DNA of 6,141 nucleotides from Campylobacterales bacterium (GTDB lineage: Bacteria; Campylobacterota; Campylobacteria; Campylobacterales; QNZT01). The notes under the pieces were generated by a model. That model made no database searches, was not told the DNA's origin, and was given only the letters and a program-made list of their open reading frames with translations. Shown here piece by piece: positions 1 to 5,666 of the stretch (positions are counted from its first letter, which is position 1; every line of letters begins with the position of its first letter). The stretch lies in assembly GCA_015662615.1 (NCBI GenBank), contig DQTU01000308.1, positions 1-6,141 of the forward strand, in the 5' to 3' direction. The translations under genes and the position numbers were made by a program.

Positions 1-352
1 AATCATCATCTTCACATGACTCATGTCCAAAGCCTGCAAACATATAAGGGGTAACAGCATAATCAGGTATTTTATAACGTGCGATTCCATTAAAATAAAA
101 ACGGTTCATAGTTGCATCATCACTATTGTCAACTTCCATATTTAAAAGTCTATCATAGCCTACTCTAAGCCCAAAATTGTTTGTAAAAAATGTATCAAAA
201 TTCAGACCTAGAACGGTTGAATCTCCCATTCTATAATTATTGTCCATTAAGTTTTTTCCAACATGTGGGGTTAATTCATAACTATAGTCTTTAGCCAAAA
301 TAGAGGTAGTAAGTGTTCCAATCAACGCAAAACCAAAAAGTAGTTTCTTCAT
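1..352 (-). CDS. OmpA-like outer-membrane beta-barrel protein, 3'-truncated by window edge
   Basis: I found this partial gene by translating the reverse strand from the ATG at 352-350. About 117 codons are open to the window edge and the C-terminus is missing. The protein begins MKKLLFGFALIGTLTTSILA, a typical signal peptide with probable cleavage after SILA. Alternating amphipathic strands with aromatic ends follow, such as YELTPHVG, LGLNFDTFF, FGLRVGYDRLL, RFYFNGIARYKI and TPYMFAGFGHE. This fits the N-terminal eight-strand barrel of an OmpA-type protein in the outer membrane. Many family members carry a C-terminal peptidoglycan-binding OmpA domain, but that part would lie outside the window, so its presence is a guess. 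The start is supported by a strong Shine-Dalgarno (AAGGAGA, 367-361) eight bases upstream. It lies 58 bases downstream of the L,D-transpeptidase gene on the same strand. A barrel without the OmpA domain is the main alternative. Confidence 0.8.
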   Translation of the reverse strand, partial: MKKLLFGFALIGTLTTSILAKDYSYELTPHVGKNLMDNNYRMGDSTVLGLNFDTFFTNNFGLRVGYDRLLNMEVDNSDDATMNRFYFNGIARYKIPDYAVTPYMFAGFGHESCEDDD

Positions 353-360
353 AAAGAGTA

Positions 361-367
361 TCTCCTT
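361..367 (-). promoter_or_regulatory. Shine-Dalgarno of the OmpA-like gene
   Basis: The reverse strand reads AAGGAGA, eight bases before the ATG at 352. It is the strongest ribosome binding site in the window and fixes the start of a gene that is otherwise cut by the window edge. Confidence 0.8.
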
Positions 368-379
368 GCAATATATATG

Positions 380-409
380 ACTATATCGACGCAAAAGGAA
401 ATATCTTAA
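380..409 (-). promoter_or_regulatory. Possible sigma-70 promoter for the OmpA-like gene
   Basis: On the reverse strand a -10-like TATAGT (385-380) follows a -35-like TTAAGA (409-404) with an 18-bp spacer. Transcription would start near 373, just upstream of the Shine-Dalgarno. The -35 hexamer matches the consensus at only 4 of 6 positions and the region is AT-rich, so this is tentative. It would give the OmpA-like gene its own transcript, although read-through from the transpeptidase gene is also possible because I see no terminator in this 58-bp gap. Confidence 0.3.
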
Positions 410-410
410 A

Positions 411-2015
411 TCATTTTTGCATTGCTTTTAGTTGAAGTGTGTCTATTCCATAAAAATCTTTTCTAAAAGATGGAGTACTATTATTGTCAGTAAAAACCGT
501 AAAGTATTGTATATGAATAGGAATTTTCTTTTTTAATGATACATTCATAGTTTTATTGGCATCAATTAAATCAACAAGCTCATCTTCAGTATATTTTGTA
601 TGTTCTGAAAGTAGATGAAGTAAATCATAAGGCTTAGCAAGTCTTAAACACCCTGAACTATAGAGCCTATACTTTTGAGTTGTCAAACTCTTTGAATTTG
701 TATCATGAAGATAAACATTATATTTATTTGGAAAGATAAACTTCATTTGACCTAAAACATTATCCTCTCCTGGATACTGCATAAAATAATAAGGTATACC
801 TCTACCCTCTGCTAAATACTGCTCCCAATTTACATTTTTTGGATCAATTTTTGGTGAATATCTAGAAGGCTTTTGATGGATATGTATATGTTCTTCTATC
901 AAAGCGTTAGGATTTGCAACCAATTTAGGAATATAGTCTTTTCGCATCAACCCCTGAGGAACGATCCATGAAGGATTTAAAACTAAATACTCTAATATAT
1001 CACTAAAAATTGGTGTAGGGCGATCTTCTCTTCCTACAACTACAAAGATATCATCAATTAAAGTTCTATTTTTAAAATATTTTAGTGAAAACTCTGGTAT
1101 GTTAATAATAATATATTCACTATCATAAATTTTTGCAAATAGTTTATGTCTTTCAATATTTAACTTAATAAGTTCACGCTTCTCTTCAACACTCTTTCTT
1201 GTATAAAGTACAGTTACACGATCTAGTTCGCCTGTCTCTTTTAGGTAATGTCTTTTTTGAAATCTCTTTAATGCACGCTCTAGTTTTTCATCAAACGTAG
1301 GAAATTCCATATAATTTTTATCTATCTTTTTAAGATCACCAGTAGAAGTAAGATAAAATTTTAGTTGTGAAGCACGATACCCATAATCCCCAACTTTCAT
1401 CAACTTTCCATAATCTACAACAGGAAATGAGATATCACTATACCTATGATATGCTTGTACTAATTTTCTATATTCATCTTCCAATGGGAGATATCGCTGA
1501 AACAGTACTTCTAACATATTAGATTTTAGAGCAAGATGCAAGTCATCATCATAATGAAAAACTTTAGGATTTTTCTCCCAGACTAAGTCAATTTCACTCT
1601 CTTTTAATTGTGCTTGAAATTTTCCCCAATCAATTAATCCTACACTTAAATCATGTGAAAATGAGAAAAAAGCATCCGTTGCAAGTAAATCAATCTGTGC
1701 ACGAATCCGTTTTTGTTCTAAGTCATCATGGATATCTATTGATTCCATCAACTCTTCTATCTCATCCTGACCATAATCCAAAGAGAGATAATTGATCATA
1801 GGATTTCTAGCGGCAATTAACAAATCACTTAAATCTTGTGAATCCCAGTGTAATTTTTGCTGATATTTTTGATAAAAAGCATTTACTTTATAAGGATTTT
1901 TAAAAGAGCTACTATTTGATTCTTGAATAATCTCTTGTTGACAACAAGAGAGATCAAAATCAATAAAAGCATAAACATGTGATGCCAATAAGGCAAATAA
2001 AAAAAGTTTTTTCAT
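411..2015 (-). CDS. YcbB/LdtD-type L,D-transpeptidase, periplasmic
   Basis: This 534-aa protein should cross-link or modify peptidoglycan in the periplasm, using a catalytic cysteine to form L,D (typically 3-3) bonds. It starts with a signal peptide (cleavage probably after VYA, residue 16). A poorly conserved alpha-helical region runs to about 200. A peptidoglycan-binding-like domain covers about 203-275, with KVGDYG and a LERALKRFQKRHYL helix. The YkuD catalytic domain covers about 300-505. It contains NPSWIVP (347-353), YLHDTNSKSL with His437, and the active-site SSGCLRL with Cys456 and Arg458. The SSGC form (rather than SHGC), the HDT motif and the roughly 85-residue insert before it match E. 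coli YcbB rather than ErfK/YbiS enzymes. E. coli YcbB is somewhat longer (about 615 aa). Cysteines 24 and 25 sit just after the predicted cleavage site. No Shine-Dalgarno precedes the ATG, but the signal peptide supports this start. It lies between two outer-membrane barrel genes. Confidence 0.92.
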   Translation of the reverse strand: MKKLFLFALLASHVYAFIDFDLSCCQQEIIQESNSSSFKNPYKVNAFYQKYQQKLHWDSQDLSDLLIAARNPMINYLSLDYGQDEIEELMESIDIHDDLEQKRIRAQIDLLATDAFFSFSHDLSVGLIDWGKFQAQLKESEIDLVWEKNPKVFHYDDDLHLALKSNMLEVLFQRYLPLEDEYRKLVQAYHRYSDISFPVVDYGKLMKVGDYGYRASQLKFYLTSTGDLKKIDKNYMEFPTFDEKLERALKRFQKRHYLKETGELDRVTVLYTRKSVEEKRELIKLNIERHKLFAKIYDSEYIIINIPEFSLKYFKNRTLIDDIFVVVGREDRPTPIFSDILEYLVLNPSWIVPQGLMRKDYIPKLVANPNALIEEHIHIHQKPSRYSPKIDPKNVNWEQYLAEGRGIPYYFMQYPGEDNVLGQMKFIFPNKYNVYLHDTNSKSLTTQKYRLYSSGCLRLAKPYDLLHLLSEHTKYTEDELVDLIDANKTMNVSLKKKIPIHIQYFTVFTDNNSTPSFRKDFYGIDTLQLKAMQK

Positions 2016-2036
2016 GATTTAATTTTTTTGAAGTGT

Positions 2037-2065
2037 CACAAGAAGAGCATTTTGCTCTTCTTGTG
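2037..2065 (-). other. Perfect 13-bp inverted repeat (hairpin) between barrel and transpeptidase genes
   Basis: CACAAGAAGAGCA (2037-2049) and TGCTCTTCTTGTG (2053-2065) are exact reverse complements around a three-base loop. The repeat begins five bases after the barrel gene's stop codon and ends 21 bases before the transpeptidase ATG. In the direction of transcription it is followed by ACACTTCAAAAAAA, with no T-tract, so it is not a standard intrinsic terminator. It may instead protect the 3' end of the barrel mRNA, mark a processing site, or lower downstream expression. The structure is certain from the sequence; its role is inferred. Confidence 0.7.
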
Positions 2066-2070
2066 GATAA

Positions 2071-2769
2071 TTAGAATTTATAGTTTACGCCAAGACCATA
2101 AGTATCAAGGTTAACATCATCCTCTGCAGGAGTCAGACCAACACCATATGTGTCTCCAGCATCAACGCTATGTAAGATTCTTACACCTTCTGCAACAAGA
2201 CTCCAACTATCATTGATTGCGAACTCAAGACCTAGACCAAATGATGGGCTTGCTTCATCAAGTTCACCTGATAAACCACCAGCAGCAGTACTTATACTTT
2301 CAACTTTTGCTTTTGCATAACCTGCAAGACCAAATAGGGATACTTTATCGCCTAATGGCAATTGTGGTTTAAGATAAATTCCATAATTTTCTTTAAGCTC
2401 AGATGATCCACCACCATTATGATCAGCATCTGTTATACCAAATCCAGCACGACCTTCAACAGCAATATATTTATTAAAGTTATAACCAACTTTACCAACA
2501 AGATCACCTAAACATGAACAAGCACCAGAATTTGTCTCAAATCTACCACACAATGCATCAAGACCAACATACCATTTTTTTGGCTTAACTACAGCAGCTA
2601 CTACGGGTGCTACTACAACCGGTGCAGGTACCACTACTGGCTCAACTTGTTTTACCTCTTCAACTATAGCTTCTTGAACATCTTGTGCTTCATAATCTAC
2701 TAGTGGCTCAATATCCGCACCAGCAAATAATATAGTTGCAGATGCAGCCATCAATATAACTTTTCTCAT
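2071..2769 (-). CDS. Small outer-membrane beta-barrel protein with Val/Pro/Ala-rich N-terminal arm
   Basis: This 232-aa protein has a signal peptide (MRKVILMAASATILFA, cleavage after Ala16 or Ala18). An acidic stretch (about 19-44) and a low-complexity Val/Pro/Ala segment (about 44-62) follow. From Trp66 to the end there are about eight amphipathic strands, such as WYVGLDAL, LVGKVGYNF, IAVEGRAGFGI, VSLFGLAGYAKAKV, SFGLGLEFAI and TYGLGVNYKF. The terminal Phe is the usual signal for BAM-mediated insertion into the outer membrane. The size and strand count fit the OmpA/OmpX-like eight-strand barrel superfamily; there is no C-terminal OmpA domain. Three cysteines (74, 84, 86, including CSC) lie at the first strand and loop. 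A clear Shine-Dalgarno (AGGAGT, 2780-2775) supports the start. It heads the envelope cluster, upstream of the L,D-transpeptidase. A structural or adhesion role is plausible, but the exact function cannot be read from the sequence. Confidence 0.85.
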   Translation of the reverse strand: MRKVILMAASATILFAGADIEPLVDYEAQDVQEAIVEEVKQVEPVVVPAPVVVAPVVAAVVKPKKWYVGLDALCGRFETNSGACSCLGDLVGKVGYNFNKYIAVEGRAGFGITDADHNGGGSSELKENYGIYLKPQLPLGDKVSLFGLAGYAKAKVESISTAAGGLSGELDEASPSFGLGLEFAINDSWSLVAEGVRILHSVDAGDTYGVGLTPAEDDVNLDTYGLGVNYKF

Positions 2770-2774
2770 TTCAA

Positions 2775-2780
2775 ACTCCT
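2775..2780 (-). promoter_or_regulatory. Shine-Dalgarno of the barrel gene
   Basis: AGGAGT on the reverse strand lies five bases before the ATG at 2769. It contrasts with the next gene downstream, the transpeptidase, which has no recognisable site. Confidence 0.75.
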
Positions 2781-2797
2781 AATTTAAAATTATTTAA

Positions 2798-2826
2798 TTT
2801 ATATACTACACAAATTTAAATTAAAC
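2798..2826 (-). promoter_or_regulatory. Probable promoter of the envelope cluster
   Basis: A -10-like TATAAA (2803-2798) lies in TAGTATATAAAT on the reverse strand, placing transcription start near 2791, about 20 bases before the ATG. The -35 region (about 2821-2826) is only AT-rich with no good TTGACA. Weak -35 boxes are known for the housekeeping sigma factor in Campylobacter and Helicobacter. The call depends mainly on position in the only sizeable intergenic gap. Confidence 0.45.
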
Positions 2827-2841
2827 TAAATTTAATTTTGT
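2810..2841. repeat. Imperfect AT-rich inverted repeat over the promoter region
   Basis: ACAAATTTAAATT (2810-2822) and AATTTAATTTTGT (2829-2841) are reverse complements at 12 of 13 positions, with a six-base spacer. The repeat overlaps the expected -35 region of the barrel gene, so it could be an operator for a dimeric regulator. Nearly all bases are A or T, so chance symmetry is a serious alternative. Confidence 0.35.
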
Positions 2842-2872
2842 CACTTTTTTATCTGTTTTTATCATATATTGT

Positions 2873-2900
2873 AAAAAACACTTAATATAGTATAAGTATT
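2873..2900 (-). terminator. Weak terminator-like hairpin after ubiD
   Basis: Directly after the first base of the ubiD TAA, the reverse strand can fold AATACTTA (2900-2893) against TAAGTGTT (2884-2877) around an eight-base loop, with one G-U pair. A run of six T (2878-2873) overlaps the stem's end and continues past it. The stem has only one G-C pair, so it is thermodynamically weak. Position and T-run suggest an intrinsic terminator closing the hemC-ubiD operon, but this is uncertain. Confidence 0.35.
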
Positions 2901-4713
2901 ATATATAAAATTTCTTTAAAAAATGCTCATCTACATCAATTAAACCCCTATCTCTTAGTGATTTAATAATATTTTTATCACAATCTGTGTCTTGGGGCCA
3001 ACGTCTTGGGAATTTCTCTAAAGCACCCTTATTCGTTCCATCGACACCAATAAACTCTTTTTTAAGATAAATATCTCTAGAAGCATCAATATTATTGACC
3101 ACTCTCCAAATCAACATGTAGGGATTTTCTAAATCATTTTTTTCTGCATCTACAAAAATTAATAGTTTCGTATGCTCTTTTATAGGTTTTAATTTTTCAT
3201 ATACCACTTTAATAGGCTCTTTTTTATCTATGGCAATCACACAAATCGGTGTTTTAGTATAAGTTTTATACTGTTTAATCTTAGAGATCGTAGGATCAAG
3301 TGCATGTATCTTTTTTAAAAGTTCTTCATCACTAAGTACCGTTTTTTTAGGAAAATCTACATTATCTTTCGTACAATCAATACCTAGCTTTCCACCATAC
3401 GCAAAATCATCAGATGAATGGTCAAGTGCATCACAAACACCTTCACTAATCACAACATTTCCTATCATCAAACGATCACAGATATAATCACTCAAGGCTT
3501 CATAGTCTTCAAGATCAGGGGCATCCTCATTTACAAATATAGCGTGTTTGACAAAACTCATCTGCCCTACACCCCAAAACACATGCATAAACTGTTTAGC
3601 ATGTCCTGGATATGCCGTTTTCATTTTTGCAATAATGAGATTGTGAAACACACCATTTTCAGGCATGACATAATCAATCAAATCAGGAGCTGTGGTTTTA
3701 AGTAGTGGTAAAAATATTCTCTCAGTTGCCCATCCCATATATTTATCTTCCAAAGGTGGTTTACCAACAACAGTAGCTAAATAGACAGGATCTTTTTTAT
3801 GCGTTATACAAGAAACGTCCATCACTGGATATTCCTCTTCGAGAGTATAATATCCAGTATGATCCCCAAAAGGTCCTTCAATTTCCATTTTGGTCGGATC
3901 AACCCAACCCTCAATAATAAAATCCGCATCTTCAGGTATCCAAATCTCATTAGTTAACGATTTCACAAGTTTGGCACTTTCACCTTTTATAAACCCATAC
4001 ATTAAAAGCTCAAACAAACCATGAGGAAGCGGGGCAGTAGCAGCCCATGTATAAAGTGGATCTCCACCGATAGCAATAGAAACAGGCATCTTTTTCTCAG
4101 CCTCTTTATATTGGCTAAAAAATACGGCAGAATCTTTATGAATTTGCCAATGCATACCTAAGCGGTTTTTATCATAAACTTGTAAACGATACATACCAAG
4201 ATTTTTAACTTGTCCATCAAGTGACTGTGTATAAACTTGCCCCATCGTGATAAAAGGTCCACCATCTTGTGTCCAAGTTTTTAAAATTGGAATATCGTAT
4301 AGGTTTACACTAGCACCTTCAGTAACAAACTCTTGTGAAGCACCTCTTTTTTTCAACCGCGAAGGAAAAACATTTTTGAGTTTAAAAAGTTGTGAAAACA
4401 TGCCAAGTTTTTGACCTAAAGTCACAGGAGGTTTGATTTTCAAAAGTGAATCAATTTCACTAGCGATTTCATCCGCATCTCTGCCTATAAAAAGATTTGT
4501 AGCCCCATGAGAGCCAAAAACATTCATAAGTACAGGAGTTTTAAACTTTTTATCTAATCTTTTACTAACAGGTTTTGTAAAAAGGAGTGCTTTGGAGTCA
4601 CTCTTTTTTACTTCGATATAAGCGATATAGGGGATTTCCAAATCGATATCAACTTCTTGATCAATTACCCTTAAAAGATTGTGCTCTTTTAATAACTTTA
4701 TCGCTTCATCCAT
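2899..4713 (-). CDS. ubiD: UbiD-family decarboxylase, menaquinone (futalosine pathway) type
   Basis: UbiD enzymes use prenylated FMN, made by a UbiX partner, to decarboxylate aromatic acids. At 604 aa this is longer than E. coli UbiD (497 aa) and fits the menaquinone-biosynthesis subfamily of futalosine-pathway bacteria, where it is thought to decarboxylate a late naphthoate intermediate. The cofactor and metal site can be traced by comparison with fungal Fdc1. NLGMYR (171-176) gives the metal ligand Asn171 and catalytic Arg176. His192 in HWQIH and Glu235 in HGLFELLMYG are the other ligands. EGPFGDHTGYY (279-289) gives the acidic residues Glu279 and Asp284. All key residues are present and there is no signal peptide, so the protein should be cytoplasmic. 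Its Shine-Dalgarno overlaps the hemC stop, making the two genes a coupled pair. The substrate is assigned from family and lineage, not proven. Confidence 0.93.
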   Translation of the reverse strand: MDEAIKLLKEHNLLRVIDQEVDIDLEIPYIAYIEVKKSDSKALLFTKPVSKRLDKKFKTPVLMNVFGSHGATNLFIGRDADEIASEIDSLLKIKPPVTLGQKLGMFSQLFKLKNVFPSRLKKRGASQEFVTEGASVNLYDIPILKTWTQDGGPFITMGQVYTQSLDGQVKNLGMYRLQVYDKNRLGMHWQIHKDSAVFFSQYKEAEKKMPVSIAIGGDPLYTWAATAPLPHGLFELLMYGFIKGESAKLVKSLTNEIWIPEDADFIIEGWVDPTKMEIEGPFGDHTGYYTLEEEYPVMDVSCITHKKDPVYLATVVGKPPLEDKYMGWATERIFLPLLKTTAPDLIDYVMPENGVFHNLIIAKMKTAYPGHAKQFMHVFWGVGQMSFVKHAIFVNEDAPDLEDYEALSDYICDRLMIGNVVISEGVCDALDHSSDDFAYGGKLGIDCTKDNVDFPKKTVLSDEELLKKIHALDPTISKIKQYKTYTKTPICVIAIDKKEPIKVVYEKLKPIKEHTKLLIFVDAEKNDLENPYMLIWRVVNNIDASRDIYLKKEFIGVDGTNKGALEKFPRRWPQDTDCDKNIIKSLRDRGLIDVDEHFLKKFYI

Positions 4714-4717
4714 GACT

Positions 4718-4723
4718 ACTCCT
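4718..4723 (-). promoter_or_regulatory. ubiD Shine-Dalgarno overlapping the hemC stop codon
   Basis: The reverse strand reads TAGGAGTAGTCATG. The TAG is the hemC stop (4724-4722), and AGGAGT is the ribosome site four bases before the ubiD ATG at 4713. Ribosomes finishing hemC therefore end on the ubiD initiation site, which points to translational coupling and fixes the ubiD start. Confidence 0.8.
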
Positions 4724-5666
4724 ACAGTATTTCTTTAAGTGCAAGCTCCTCTGCTCGTTTTAAAAGCTTAATCGCACCATTTTCAACCATGATATCAGCC
4801 AACTCTTTGCCTAAAGATTTATAATCACTTTTGCTTCCTGTAATTTTCTCTTTTAAAAGTTCATCACCATTTGGCATACCTACGATACATCTTACTTCTA
4901 ATTGATCGCCTTTAAGTTTAGCATTTACACCAATCGGAACTTGGCAGCCACCTTCAAGTACTTCTACAAAATCTCTCTCAACTGAAGTTTCTATCATTGC
5001 ATCTTCATCTTGAAGCATAGAGATAAGCTCTAATATTTTTGGATCATCAATGGATTCGATGCCTAAAGCAGCTTGTCCCATAGCAGGAATCATCTGGGTG
5101 GTTGGAATTGGAGTTGCAAACTTCACTTCACGATTAAGACCCAATCGGTTAATTCCAGCTGTTGCTAAAATAATTGCATCATACTCACCCTCTTTTAGTT
5201 TACGAATTCTTGTATTTACATTTCCTCGTAAATTTTTGATGATAAGATCTGGACGAAGTGCTAAAATTTGCATTCTTCGTCTTAAGCTTGTGGTTCCCAC
5301 TACTGCTTTTTGAGGAAGGGACTCAATACCATCATATTTTTCACTAAGTAATGCATCTCTAACATCTTCTCTTTTGGTAATCACAGCAAGCACTAAACCA
5401 TCAACAAACTCAGCAGGAACATCTTTAAGACTATGCACTGCGATATGCGCTTCACCTCTAAGCATCGCATCTTCAAGCTCTTTTGTAAAAAGCCCTTTCC
5501 CTCCAATCTTTGCTAAAGAGGTATCTAAGATAATATCCCCTTTAGTTTTCATAATCTTCAACTCAACTTCAAGCCCATTATGCGCAGATTCTAGTCTCTC
5601 TTTAATATGTTCAGATTGCCAAAGTGCTAATTTACTTCCTCTTGTTGCAATAATCAGTTTCTTCAT
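4722..5666 (-). CDS. hemC: Porphobilinogen deaminase (hydroxymethylbilane synthase)
   Basis: HemC joins four porphobilinogen molecules into the linear tetrapyrrole hydroxymethylbilane, a step shared by heme, siroheme and cobalamin synthesis; it acts in the cytoplasm. The 314-aa length matches the family (E. coli 313). Diagnostic motifs are all present: IATRGSKLALWQ (6-17), KTKGD (40-44), the catalytic aspartate Asp82 in VHSLKDVP, TSLRRR (126-131), LRGNVNTR (146-153), and Cys241 in EGGCQVPIG, which anchors the dipyrromethane cofactor. The start overlaps the upstream oxidoreductase stop in ATGA, with a modest AGGAA site (5675-5671) four bases before it. ubiD follows after eight bases. Both genes supply parts of the respiratory chain (heme for cytochromes, menaquinone). 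A hemC-ubiD neighbourhood is, from memory, also found in Campylobacter. Intact, with no sign of transfer. Confidence 0.97.
   Translation of the reverse strand: MKKLIIATRGSKLALWQSEHIKERLESAHNGLEVELKIMKTKGDIILDTSLAKIGGKGLFTKELEDAMLRGEAHIAVHSLKDVPAEFVDGLVLAVITKREDVRDALLSEKYDGIESLPQKAVVGTTSLRRRMQILALRPDLIIKNLRGNVNTRIRKLKEGEYDAIILATAGINRLGLNREVKFATPIPTTQMIPAMGQAALGIESIDDPKILELISMLQDEDAMIETSVERDFVEVLEGGCQVPIGVNAKLKGDQLEVRCIVGMPNGDELLKEKITGSKSDYKSLGKELADIMVENGAIKLLKRAEELALKEIL

Noticed and set aside
370..375. TATATT as the -10 box for the OmpA-like gene
   Set aside because: Transcription would begin inside the Shine-Dalgarno at 361-367, leaving no usable leader; the TATAGT further upstream is better placed.
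1610..1795. Plus-strand open frame of 61 codons inside the L,D-transpeptidase gene
   Set aside because: Antisense to a conserved gene, with no recognisable motif or supporting context.
2037..2065. The 13-bp inverted repeat as a standard rho-independent terminator, or as a mobile-element end
   Set aside because: No T-tract follows on either strand, and there is no transposase, target duplication or second copy in the window.
3418..3705. Plus-strand open frame of 95 codons inside ubiD
   Set aside because: It lies fully antisense to a well-supported enzyme gene and shows no recognisable domain.
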